A stretch of 64,000 nt of DNA from Erythroxylum novogranatense (taxonomy: Eukaryota > Streptophyta > Magnoliopsida > Malpighiales > Erythroxylaceae), in the NCBI GenBank assembly GCA_029891385.1, contig CM057225.1, positions 79,695,887 to 79,759,886 on the forward strand, written 5' to 3'. The notes under the pieces are model-generated. The model ran no database searches, was not told the DNA's origin, and saw only the letters and a list, made by a program, of their open reading frames with translations. Position 1 is the stretch's first letter; every line of letters begins with the position of its first letter. Shown here in pieces: positions 51,990 to 63,964 of the stretch. The position numbers and the translations under genes were made by a program.

Positions 51990-53730
51990 GATTCTAATCT
52001 TTGATTTGAGGTTTTGCATTGATAGATCCGGGTCCACGATTCATTTATTGCACCACATGTGGCATGTAGATTGCATGTGGATAGGGAGGTATTACTGATG
52101 GGTTGCGGTGAGTACACCTTTGGGTAGTACCACCGCTTAGGTGAATCTGCGGGGATGCCCGATTCGGTAGATTCAAGGTATTGAGTCTGATTTGATTGTG
52201 TTACCCTTCAGAGATTGATTTGATTTTGGGGATGGGTGGCTCATCGCCCATAGGGCCATTTGGATTGTTATACCAAGGAGGTAGTGTTGGAGTCTCTGGT
52301 CGACTAGGGTCAGTTTTGAGTGTTAGTCGGCGAAGCCAGCCTAGGATGATTCGTTTGTGAGTGCTTTGAGATTGATCGAGGTGGTTGTGAGGCTTATTTG
52401 GCGCGTGTGGTAGACTCTAGAGTGCAGCAGAGGTTGCATGATGTCCTGTGATCGTGGAGTTCCAGATGTGTTTCAGGAGTTCTGGGTTTGCCACGGATCG
52501 GGAGACGAGTTCGAGATAGACCTCATTCAGTGTACCGCTCCTATATCGATACCTCCGTATAGGATGGCACCGGTGGAATTGAGGGAGCTTAAGGTTCACC
52601 GGGAGTTATTGGATAAGGGTTCATCGGTCGAGTGTTTCACCGTGGGGAGCCCCTGTTGTTTAATGAAGAAGAAGGACGGGACTATGAGGCTTTGCATCGA
52701 TTATAAGCGACTTAATCGGATTCTTGTCAAGAATAAGTACCCCCACCTAGGATCGATGACTTATTTGATCGATTCACGAGGAGCACGGTGTTTACCAAGT
52801 TGGATTTGAGATCCGGTTACTATCGATTGAGGATCGCGAGAGGTCGATGTGCCTAAGAGTGCTTTCGAGGCGGTATGGACATTCGAGTTCTTAGTGATGC
52901 CGTTCGGGTTGACTAATGCCGGCGACCTTCATGGCCTTGATGAATAGGGTCTTTCAGCCATACCGATCGGTTTGTGATCGTATTCATTGATGATATCTTG
53001 GTATATTCGAGGTCTAGACGGGGCATGCGAGCATCGAGGATAATCTTGCGGATCATGAGGACGACGGTATATGCCAAATTCACTAAGTGTGAATTTTGGC
53101 TCGATGAGGTGGTGTTCTAGGCCATATAGTGTCCGGTGAGGGTATCCGGTGGATCCTCACAAGATTGAGGCGATGAAGTTGGGAGATTAGAGGCGTGTCG
53201 AGTTGAGGAGTTTCCTCGGATTGGCGAGATATTACGGAGGTTTGTCGAGGTTTCTCGGTGATCTCCGCCTCGACAAGACTTCGAGGAAGGTGTAGTTTTC
53301 GGTTAGACGATGAGTGCGAGGAGTTTTGATGAGTTGATACATCGGTTGACGACGGTACGGTGTTAGCCACCGCCATCTGGATCGGGAGGATTTGAGGTAT
53401 TTAGTGATGCTTGCAGCAGGTTTAGGTTGTGTCTTGATGCGGCATGGGAGAGTCATTGCTTATGCATCGAGACAGTTGAGAGCCCATGAGGTAATTATCC
53501 TGTGCATGACTTGAGTTGGCGGCGCTTGTATTTGCTCAAGATCTGGAGACATTATCGTATGGAGAGACTTTCCGATCTTCACGATCATAAGACTGAGGTA
53601 TTTGTTGAGTCGTGGAGCTGAATCTGAGGCGAGGAGATGGTTGGGCTATGATTACGATTCTGACTATCGAGTACCACCTAGGGAAGGCCAATGTGGTGGT
53701 TGATGCATTGAGTAGGAGATCGCATGGTAG
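51990..53730 (+). pseudogene. Gypsy protease, reverse transcriptase and RNase H, frameshifted
   Basis: The protease end is seen as a decayed VILGMDWL-like segment near 52230. Reverse transcriptase motifs are readable: [13 protein letters not shown] (about 52550), [20 protein letters not shown] (52663-52722), [10 protein letters not shown] (about 52807, expected YYQLRI) and the catalytic FIDDILVYS (52983-53010). RNase H traces follow (SDAS near 53400, IWRHYRME near 53540), then GKANVVVDALSRRS near 53690. Several frameshifts separate these blocks. Confidence 0.85.
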
Positions 53731-53949
53731 TCAAATTTTAGTTCGGTGTCGAGGTTGCCGTGCTTAGTTCGATTGAGAGCACTTAATGTGCGGATGGATT
53801 TAGAGTCGAGGGAGCTTTGATTGCAACTTTGAGGTGAGGCTCAGATTGCATGATCGGATTAGGAGAGTTCGAATCGGGATCCGGCATTGGTGAGGCCGAT
53901 GGATAGAGTCGGTCGGGATGGCGATCGAGTTTGAGCTTAGAGATGATAC

Positions 53950-55281
53950 TTTGTGGATGGGCGGAGATTGTGTGTGCGGATGTGGATGATCCGGGCGTGA
54001 GATTTTGGAGGAGGCTCATTTGGCTGCTTATGCCATGCATCTGGTGTCACCAAGATGTATCGCACTCTTAAGTTACATTTCTGGTGGCCAGGTATGAAGA
54101 GGCATGTAGCGGAGTTTGTTTCTCGGTGTTTGACGTGCCAGCAAGTTAAGGCTGAGCACCAGGCCCCAGTTGGGAGATTGCACTCGTTGCCCATTCCGGA
54201 GTGGAAATGGGAGCGCATCACGATGGACTTTATTATGGGGTTGCCCAGGACGCCGAGGCAGAGTGATGTTATCTGGGTCATAGTGGACCGATTGACCAAA
54301 TCGGCTCACTTTTTGCCAGTGAGGGAGAACCATACCCTCGATCAGTTGGCCCAGAAGTATGTAGTAGAGATAGTTCGACTGCATGGGGTCCCGATTTGAT
54401 AGTGTCGATAGGGATCCCAGATTTACTTGAGGTTACGGAGGAGCTGCGATCGACTATGGGGACGAGATTGAACTTGACCTGACGTTTCATCCTCGAACAT
54501 GATGGGCGAGTGAGAGGACTATTCAGATTGTTGAGGATATGTTGAGAGCCCGTGTTGGAGTTCCGAGGTGCGTGGGATCGATGTTGTCTCTGGTGGAGTT
54601 GCATATAATAATCGATGCAGAGCGGATTGGGATGGCACCTTATGAGGCGCTTTATGGGCGACCATGTAGATCCCTCTTTCTTTGGGATGAAGAGGGTATG
54701 AGGATGATAGAGGGTCCCGAGCCGATCCAGACACGATTGATAAGGCATAGTTGATTGAGTCGCATCAAGCGGCTCGGGGCGAAAGTGTAAGAGTTATGTG
54801 GATCGGCATCGGAGAGAGATGGAGTATCTTTGTAGGAGATAGGGTGTTCCTTAGAGTGTCTCCGTGGAGAGGAGTTCTCGATTTGGCCGTAAGGGCAAGT
54901 TGAGTCCTCAGATATCGGTCCGTATGAGATTACCGAGAGGATTGGACCGTTAGCCTCTGAGTTGGCCTTCACGAGTGAGATGTCTCGGTTCATGACGTCT
55001 TTCATGTGAGCATGCTTGGAGATATCGTTCGACCCGACTCATGTGATTCCTCGGGAGATAGAGATTGCCGGTGACTTGAGTTATATTGAGGAGCCGGTGC
55101 GGATTATTGGATCATGGGTCAGCGGTTGAGGTCCGGGTTATTCCATTGGTGAAAGTCCTTTGGAAGAACCACTCATCCGAGGAGGCGACTTGGGAGACCG
55201 AGGAGCACGTGAGGAGGCGACCTCATCTGTTTGATCGGTCAGTAAGAAAATTTCGGACGAAATTTTTATTAGTAGGAGAAT
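53950..55281 (+). pseudogene. Gypsy integrase with C-terminal chromodomain-like segment
   Basis: An open stretch (54055-54399) reads HFWWPGMKRHVAEFVSRCLT, with the HHCC finger CLTCQQVK and then WERITMDFIMGLP and VIWVIVDRLTKSAHFLPV, the first two catalytic aspartates. The third catalytic block is damaged near 54500. YEALYGRPCRSLFLW follows at 54642. Near 55140 VIPLVKVLWKNHSSEEATWE is a chromodomain-like end, the part that in chromoviruses steers integration. The frame ends FLLVGEL-stop just before the 3' LTR. Confidence 0.82.
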
Positions 55282-57932
55282 TGTAACATCCGCTACCGGC
55301 GGGATGTGTCAGCTTATTGCATTCAGTATTTGTTCTTGTGCGGGCATTATAGCATCTTGTATAATTGGCATTTATCGTATATGCATATATGACATGTTTC
55401 CACTAGATTGGGATAATTTGAATTTGGAAATTGATTTGGGTTAATTAATCATGAGAAATTTAATTGGTATAAGAAATGAGAAATTGGAGATTGTAAAATG
55501 AAATTTGGATATGATTAGGATATGTGGGATAATTAGGTCAATTTAGGTTCGATGATTGAATTTGAGTTAGAATTGAAAGTTAGAGAGTGGAATTGTGAAA
55601 TTGGAGTATAGGATAATGAGTTTTCTATTTTATGGATTTATAGGAAATTTTCTGGAATTTTGGAGTATTAGGCGGACCGAAAATTGATCGATGATGATTA
55701 ATTAGATTTCGGTTCCATAATTGATTATCCAATGGTACAGACGGGTTAGTAATTTGATTTGAGGAACTAGGACTTGGTCATTGAAATTCGGGAGAAATTA
55801 GAATTTGAAATTGATCGAGGTTGTTTGGATCGGGCTTGTGGCAATTGACATTTGCCAAACAAGCCTTAATCCCTTTTAATATATATATATATCCTAAACC
55901 TTTGAATCTTCTCCCCCACGAAGCTTTATTCTTCTCCTTCTTCGTGATTCCTCTTCTTGATTTCTTCTTGAGAGTTTGGTTGATTTCCTTCCACAAAATT
56001 GTTCTTTCCTTTCTCTTTGATCATTCCCTTAAGCTTGGTGTAAGAAGAAGATGATTTTGGGCATTATTTTGGGAGTTGCCGTGGGTGTGGGAGAGAGGAG
56101 ATTGGTGATTCTTGAAGATTTGGAGCTTTTAATCGGTAAGCTACTTTGATCTTGTCTTGTATAACTTGATTTGTTGATTTATAAAGTTAGATTGATGTTT
56201 GAACATGAAAATTTGAGGATTTGAGCATTAGGATTTCGACGGTGATTAGGGTTAGAATCTAGGATTTTACTTATTTGATGAAATAGAGGTTAGGGATTGT
56301 TGTATGATGAGTATGGATTTATTTAGGAGTGATTTGTAAGGAGAAAACTTGGATTTGGAGCGATTATCGATTAAAATCTGCAAAATTCAGGTTTTCGGCG
56401 TGTCCGTCGTTACCTTGTGCATGATGAAGAACACGCCTTGACGTCTTGTGGAAGGTCTTGCCATGGCCGAGGAGAAAAGGGCATCGTCGTGACGTCTGTG
56501 AGCGTCGCCATGACGAGGAGCGCAAGGCCACCGCGGATCTGACTAATTGGATACTCATGCCATGGCGAGGAAGGTGTTCTTGAAAATGAAATTAGGGTTT
56601 TAATCATTTGGGGATTTAGGCAATTGAGGATCTAATTGGTTATGGATTAAATTCAATTTGGAGATTTTGAAATTGGAAATTAGAAATTGAGTTCGAATTT
56701 GAGTTTGAGATCGGGAATTGATTTAGGTCTGAAATGTCATAATTTGTATAGTATGTACATGATTTGATTCATCTGCATAATTAAGCATCTAATTAGTACC
56801 AGAATAATTTTATGTATATTTTGATTGTTATAGCGGCTCAAGTGGATCACGATCATTTGACGAAGCGAGACTTCCGGCGATGCTTCGGAAGTTCAAGTGA
56901 GTAACCTAGTTGGTTCCTCAACCTTTATGTGTTTAATTTTATGTCATATGCCATGTGGAGCTAAGGATGGATTCTATGTGTTTGATTTGATTGATTTGGA
57001 CCACGGTGTTGAAATATTGGAATGTGCTATAGAAGTGTTAATTGGGTGTAAATTGTCATAAATGATTTCAAATGATGAAAATTAGGCGGATGAGGTTTTC
57101 AAATGATGCATGTATTGTAAATGGGACATGTGCATACATGCATAAAAGTATGATCACATAAAGGCGATTGTGACCGGGTAGCCACCGTATTCGAGCTTTA
57201 AGCTCAACGCATGTGGCTTCATGCCCGATGATTTGTGAGCTTTATGCTCAACGACAGGCTTTTAAGCCCATCGTTTTCGAGCCAATGGCTCAGCGTATAT
57301 GAGCTCGTGCACACGGTCACAACAACGAAAGAAAATGAAAGAGTCACATGCACACCGCATATATGATTGATTACATGTGAATTGTGTGAAAGGCCTATCG
57401 CCTTATAAATGTGAAATTGATTGCATGTGATTTCTGAATGTGATAGTATATGATATTGTGTGATTATGTGGCTATGCATGAGTTGAGTAAACCATCGATG
57501 ATGGTTACTCATTGAGTTTCATAAACTCACCCAAATTGCGAATTATTTTTCAGATGTAGATAGCTTGACCTCTAGCTCCGTCGGTGAGACTTATCTGCTT
57601 TGTGTGTCTTGAAGAGGAGCATGGCCCATGTGTCCGCCACCGGGATCTTTTGGGTATTTTGTGGATGACTTAGCTAGGAGTTGTAGTAGTTCTTTTGGAC
57701 TTGTGCGGATGTATATATTTATGATCTATGTCAGACGATGGTTTTGTGAATGAATGGAATGAATCTTTTGGTTTTAAAAATTTAGTGGATTCGATATTAT
57801 TGCTTATGTATATTGATGCCATGAGGATATAGAAGCGATAGTTTAGTAGTGCACTCTAAATCAGTAGGTTGTGCACCGAATTTACGACTACGGGCGACCG
57901 GTGTATACTCTACAAAGATGAGGGGCGCCACA
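55282..57932 (+). repeat. Gypsy 3' LTR
   Basis: 2,651 bases, nearly the same length as the 5' LTR. It retains CATTCAGTATT at 55320-55330 where the 5' LTR has CATTCGTATT. Its end is followed by TTAAGATTTCC, the resumption of MYB4R1 exon 7. Confidence 0.92.
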
Positions 57933-60900
57933 TTAAGATTTCCTCCACTGTGTATTTTGGAATATTGTGATATAACTAGTCTTTTGACCAAATATATTTG
58001 TCAATTTTGAAGGATCTCGTAACAAAAATGGTCATGAGGAACATATCTTAATTCAAATTAGCATCGAATTTACTCCAAAGATATTTCATAAATTGCGAGA
58101 AGGAAGGAAGTGAATCATATTGCCTTTTATATACTTAAAGAACAACTATAAAACACAACAACACCTGTTGCTGCGAGAACTATCCTCTTTCAAATACAAA
58201 AACAGATGCTCAAAATGAGCAATAAGAGATTCGAAACTCATGGCATAAATAGCCAAAGTTACTTGAGTTGAGCAACCCTTCTTTCCTTTTGAAGGAAAAA
58301 CATCTCACTAGTTATGACAAGAAAGACATATGACACAAAAACAATCAATGTCATCAAAATCAAATACAAACTCTATACACAATAAGCCAAAAGCTTCACT
58401 AAACCTCCACATAAATTCACTTCTAACCATAAAGATCGACCTATTAGAACATTGTGCACCGGTTCTTCCTTCCAAACAGAAGCTACATCCCGCCAATTAT
58501 AGCCATAAACTTTACTAAAGATTAAGTTGTGCATCCTCATCCTTGGTGCACTCCTTCTTTAGTATGCGAGCATTTAAACTCCGTTGGAAACGTAATAAGC
58601 ATCCAAACGACGCCCTCTTTTCTCCAATGATGCTGCAATATCAAACCAATTCGATTTCTCTTTCTGGACAACTAACAAAAGATTTTTATCATCTCGAGCT
58701 TCCCATGGACTTGAATCAATTAATGGATCTTCAAAATTCAACCACCGCAGGATGAACATTACATCAATAAGAAGACAATAAGTGAGTAGTTAAAATATGG
58801 TAAATGTACTTGGTGGAAATCAATAATGAAGACATCAATGTAAAGAGCCTGCGGCAAATCAAACAAGAATTCAACTCTCGGGACTCCATTATATGAATAT
58901 CGATTCCATTAATAAAAGAAGGGAGCTTAATGAGCCCATATTACTAAACCGAGAAGGCAAATCAAACAAGAAAGAATTCAACTCTCGTGACTCCATTATA
59001 TAAAAATCAAATCCATTAATAAAAGAAAGGAGCTTAATGAACCATACTACTAAACTAAAAGGAAGGATCGTATCAACATCTAGGGATTGGCAACTTATAA
59101 ATTCAATGATTTGGATAATCTTTAGAATAATCTAAATATACTTAATAACTCATATATACTATTTATAGTGTTAAGTATGTCTAGATAGATTTAGTACAAA
59201 ATATTTTGAGGTATTTGTGCTTCTCAAAGATGTGACTTATATCAAGACTCTTTGGCGGGGATAGTAATAGGTAACGTCTGCTCACCAAAATGTTAGATAC
59301 AATTCTTTACACTATGTGATTGGATCCAACTTAAAAGATTGGATAAAGCAGGGTATTTCTGGGTGGACTACCCTTCAAATAGCTAAACAAAACTTCATGA
59401 AATATTTTATTAAACTTGCAACAAAAGCAAAGATGATCAAGGCATTAAAAACAATTCAAAACGGAAGCCATCTAAAACTCTTTAAACACTTACAATGTAT
59501 TTAACACATGATAATGTCGTATTATTGCGAAAAAAGTCACAAAGAAGCACGAGAAATGAGAGCCTAACACCGATGAAAACTATGTAGGATTGGTTGCAAT
59601 GCAATAATTCAAAATAAATAGAATCAATTATCACCGCTCTTGAGGCTTGTTGATATGCAAAGAAATGTCTTCAAAACAAATGCGTGAATGAATCCTTACA
59701 ACTAAGAATTTAAGAACATAAAATTAATCAATTAATTCCATGGAGTAGAAGACATTTTCAAAGGGCTTACCAACCCAACCCATAAAGGAAATATGTGAGA
59801 CGATTATGCATGAAAATGTTATGATAAAATGGCATGGGGTTTTAAAAGAATTCCCGAATCTCCAAATCCTTTTTCTTGTTTTGGAATATGGTGAAAACAT
59901 CAATTATCTGATTAAGGTCAAAACAACTTTTTCATGTGTACAAGATTCTTGAGATATTTTGCTAGCATTTACTATATTTTTATTACCGTGAAAGAAGATC
60001 GATCTCACACAAATGCTAACCTTGCTGCACATTCGCACTGTAGCGACTCGATTACATACAAGGAAGCCAATTGATCCCGCTAACCTTTGGAAGAAACTCT
60101 CTCATCAACTCCGGTGATTTCTAGATCTCGATTGAAGCAAAAAGGCTATCCAAATTACTGTGATCTCCAAAATAACCTTCAGAACTATTTCAAGTTAAAA
60201 TGTGTTAGAACAGGAAATTTGAAAATTAAAAGCCAACTTATGCACAAACTATTTCAACAAGAAACAAATCTGATCATACCTGAATTGATCCACTGATAGG
60301 TGAAGCACCATTTCTTGGAATTGTTGTCTAATTCCCATCCCAAGGTTTTGCTTTACGTCTTTGCCCATTTTTTGATTACACTATAAGTGGAAAATTTTTC
60401 AATGCTTTTCTATAGTTAGCGATGAGAATTTTCTAGTGGCCCATCACGTATAGTAGAGACCCTTTTATCATTAATCTGAATGAGCGTAAAAAATGTTTGG
60501 TGAAGATGACTTCTTAATAGTCAAACAACCAATCAGCAATTTGAGCGGTAAATGGAAGCCCACGACAACATTTAGGTATGAAGCACGATGAAAGCTAATC
60601 CTTCCTAAGAGCAAGGCACTTGATGAAAACTAAAAGCATATGTTCTAAACCTAAAACCGATACACATGCAAAGACTGTGCCCAAGAAAACAATGACCACA
60701 ATTTAAGAGAAACGACATTCGAGCTTGAAGTACCCTTCCAAAGGAGAGAGAAAATTTAATAGTACATATGAGAAACTAATGAACAGGAGTCGGTCAGATC
60801 TGGTAAGACTTTTCCAGCATTATTGCTTTATATCACAACTAAAATCCGCTTCTGACTACCTGGGAAGGGTTCATAAGATGCTAACGACTAATTCAAATTA

Positions 60901-62281
60901 TGTAGTGCAAAGTGAAATTAGCCTATCATGACTAAACTATCACCCTCACACGAAAGAAAAAGTAAGATAAAAATTGAAGACAATCATGACAGAGAGAAGG
61001 AACTACTTGGAGACATGCAAGCATATTAATTAAGAAAGTTACCTCAGAGTGCTCAGAAGTTGGTGCCTTTCGCGCTGATATTAATTGGATGAGTGGATCC
61101 TTTCTCTGGGACAATGCCTTCCCAGTCATTTTTTTGCATGAAACCTGAAAATTTTTCAATATTTGAACACGCTCCCTCAGTTTCTTATTCTCCTCCATTC
61201 TTGCTTCAATTTCAGTCAATTTGCTTCGAAGCAACTTCTGACAGGATCTATTCTTCCTAATTGTAGCAACAAACAACTGAGCTGATTTTGGAAAGCTAGA
61301 ATGGCGTAACACCAGCTCAGAACCATTTGATTGAAGCTGGGACAAGCGTCTGAAAGGCACTAATTCCATGCTACAATTCAATGCGTTTGTGGTGTCACCG
61401 GCTTCATCGGAAGGTGGCAAATTATACTCTGTCATTCCATCCACCGTGAAGTTGTTTGATTTTTCTGTTTCTGAGACAACTTCGGATATATGAAACGGGT
61501 CCACTTTTCTCTTGGAATCCCCTGTGACATTATCTGAGCATATTACATAAACATGAGCATACTTGTTAGGGGAACAAAACCAAAAGTGAACATATTAACA
61601 ACTTCCACTATTTGAAACTCACAATCGGTGTCACTATCTTTGGACATGTTTGAGATATATATATAGCTTCGTTGATAAATGAACAATATTTAATTTGTCT
61701 CTCAAAAAGTTAAGCGACTCATAAGTTTCAAAAGTTACTAAGTCATAGCTTGGCCGTAAAATCCGTACATGCAACAAGCCTCCTCCTAACCAACGCGAAT
61801 ATTTCGTTATGCATTATTAGTTTTATATCAAATGGCATGCGACCTACAATCTGATAAAATACAAATTGAAGCATTTCCCATAAACATGGAAAAAGAGTTT
61901 ACCAAAGGTCATCATAAGCAAGAAACGGCGCCATTGCGGCAAGAGTTGCAAAATCATCGCCGCCGTCGTCGTTATCGAATCGGTGGTAGAGTCATCAGAG
62001 GCTTCAGAGAGAGAGGTTCAGAAAAAGCAGCCGATATTGAGAAGCGATTCTGTATGCTCCGAAGCACTTCAAGATCATCCTCACTGTCCTCTTTATCGGA
62101 TTCACCGGAAGCTTCGCCTGTGGCGGGCAAGGAGGGAGACGGGCGTTGAATGGAGTTGTTGAGATCGTAGGATTTGCGGGTGAGCATGCAGTTGCCTCGG
62201 GGCCTCCATGTCCTCGCCGAGGACATCGTCGTTATCCTCTCCCGAGGAGAAGTCTCCATCGTCGGGGTCATTAAAAGACAT

Positions 62282-62659
62282 GTTGATTAGAGAAGTTTAG
62301 GGCATTGGGCTTCTTAGGGTTTAGAGCTTAAAAAGTACACGCGCAGATAAAGGCTTAGGGGAGTAATACAGAGAAGAGGAGGCCACGAATTTGGTTCGTG
62401 TAATACGCACGCTGGCGCCAGGAAACAATGCTGCTCTATTCTATTTATGGCCTGTTTGGTACAAGCTACAATTAATCCTAATGATAATAGAATATTATTC
62501 TCTGCACACACCAAATTAACACGTTTTACACATAAAAGTTGAAATAGAAAAGGGAAAGATCCATGGCATTTTTGGATTGAAATAGAAAAGGGAACTGAGT
62601 TCCATGGCATTTTTTGGCAAGTCATCTTGTTTCTTCGATCGCTTGCCTTTCCACAAAGC
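62282..62659. promoter_or_regulatory. MYB4R1 5' leader/promoter and spacer, unit C
   Basis: Site II TGGGCTT at 62306-62312 and the telo-box TTAGGGTTT at 62314-62322 match unit B. The spacer to the EDR2_C fragment starts at ATGGCCTGTTTGGTACAAG (about 62446) and includes two copies of GAAATAGAAAAGGGAA. No coding sequence is present. Confidence 0.5.
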
Positions 62660-63028
62660 GTAACACTACTTTGAGATTGACATAGATATGCATAGATTTA
62701 GTTACATCTCAAGGAAAGGCTTTGAAGCATTCTGGACGGACTTAAGATATGTGTATTGATGTTTGCCTCACAATTCGAGTTAGTCAATCGCTAGCTTGTT
62801 TTCTCGCATTTTGTAAAAATATAATCTGTCATGCATAAAATTTTCTTCCAAATCTGAATTTCTTGTTTTATGGTAAGGCTTGAACTATTCGTAACTATGT
62901 CTTAAAACAGGGAACAAAGCGTAAGAGTTACGGAGCATCTCTTATGTTGCATAAGGTTAAATGGAATTGACCACTTGAATTACCATCTACCGGGATGAAC
63001 CAGATTCTTGCGACTTCATTAGTGCTTG
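62660..63028 (+). pseudogene. Last two exons of the EDR2_C (DUF1336) gene, unit C
   Basis: Exons are at about 62660-62778 and 62911-63028. Several single-base losses compared with A break the frame (for example ATTCTGGACGGACTT and GCGTAAGAGTTACGGAGC), mostly at former CAG or CTG positions. [14 protein letters not shown] is still readable. Its function cannot be judged from this copy. Confidence 0.65.
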
Positions 63029-63964
63029 AAGATGTAAGGATTGTGATCAATAAAGGGTAATTATAGAAAAGAAAATAGTTGCTGTCCGAAATGACAAAAC
63101 ATAAAATTCACGTAATACTTTGCTCGCAAATACCAACAGATGAAATTGACACGCCTCGTGTACCTTTCTAATCTCACCGCCATTTCGATCCTAAATCTTA
63201 ACGATCATTTCCATAAGGTAGTATGTAGGTGGTGTAGGTTTATACAAAGACTTCACGCTTGGGCCAAAACTCACCCTTCGCGAGGATTAAGGGACTTTCC
63301 ACATAAATAATAATCTCGGTTTGTCACTTACGACCTCACTAAAATATTAAAAAAGATAGACATCAAGTGAACATATAATAGAACATATAAATTGAAATGA
63401 AGCATGAATGTTCAGCGTGAATAAAGGACCGCTCAAAGATGAATCATCGTTCACGCTGAATCGTTCAAATGCCTTCGCTCACGTGAACAAGAAACACGCC
63501 GACCATTTTAGCGCCAAGACGCCGAACTTCATATTCTCGCCACCGTCCATATTCTCATACCAGATCTGAACTTTAATCGAAGAAATCTCAAAGGTCGTGA
63601 GATGGACTTTTACGGTGATGAAATAGGTAGAGAGTGAATGTGAGTGGGACACAAAAATGGGTAAAGAGGCATTCCGATGATGTATCAACTTCAAAGAAGG
63701 AGAAGAACACACAATGTAATTCATCGAAACCCATTGAAAATATCCAGATGAAATACCCATACGAAAAAGAAAACCCAAACAAATTACCCAGATGCAATTC
63801 ATCGAACATACCCAGATAAAATACCCACATGAACAACATATCCCTCACTCAATCGAAACCTATCACCCAATCAAAACAATACAAATAACTTACATACAAT
63901 CTGGTGGTAGAATGCCGGAACGTCAAGAAGAGGAAGAACTTTTGTGGAGAAGAGGAAGAACTTT
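63029..63964. other. Unit C tail
   Basis: Conserved with 34974-35942. It includes the GTTCAGCGTGAATA-like hairpin words (63410-63500), here heavily altered. No gene is recognised. Confidence 0.4.

Larger units (their letters stand above)
48093..57932 (+). mobile_element. Ty3/gypsy LTR retrotransposon (chromovirus, Tekay-like)
   Basis: LTRs are about 2.65 kb (48093-50748 and 55282-57932), both starting TGTAACATCC and ending with CTACA or CCACA. The primer-binding site TGGTATCAGAGC at 50754-50765 fits initiator Met tRNA. Left target site TTAGA (48088-48092); the right flank reads TTAAGA, matching with one base missing. Domains in gypsy order are gag, CCHC knuckle, protease, RT, RNase H, integrase and a C-terminal chromodomain-like segment. 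The long LTRs and the PLVKVLWKNHSSEEATWE motif point to Tekay/Del chromoviruses. Frames are broken many times, often where the conserved residue should be coded by CAG or CTG. Confidence 0.93.
37561..62281 (-). pseudogene. MYB4R1: SNAPC4-like 4R-MYB gene, unit C copy, split by two retrotransposons
   Basis: Exons are at 61903-62281 (1), 61581-61637 (2), 61043-61533 (3), 60280-60475 (4), about 60021-60187 (5), 58441-58745 (6), 57933-57948 plus 47951-48092 (7), 47727-47873 (8), 47426-47624 (9) and 46142-46635 plus 37561-37751 (10). A Ty3/gypsy element sits in exon 7, just before the third full Myb repeat, and a Ty1/copia element in exon 10. The exon 9 donor reads AT instead of GT and the exon 5 acceptor AA instead of AG. 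Both are simple C-to-T changes on the plus strand, unlike the CHG-site scrambles. Exons 2-3 remain open and clean. The full-length product is lost. Confidence 0.85.
35943..63964. repeat. Tandem unit C, expanded by two retrotransposons
   Basis: The distance from the TGGAGCTTGGAG start here to the same word at 63965 is 28.02 kb. Removing the copia (8.39 kb) and gypsy (9.84 kb) elements with their target duplications leaves about 9.78 kb, the basic unit length. Compared with B it has a 756-base deletion inside intron 4 (junction near 60231) flanked by TAAAA on both sides. Confidence 0.85.

Noticed and set aside
4429..63964. RIP-like or deamination explanation for CHG-site differences
   Set aside because: Deamination would give CAG to TAG or CTG to CTA. 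The observed forms are CG, CGA, ACA, CTT and short indels, and both strands behave alike.
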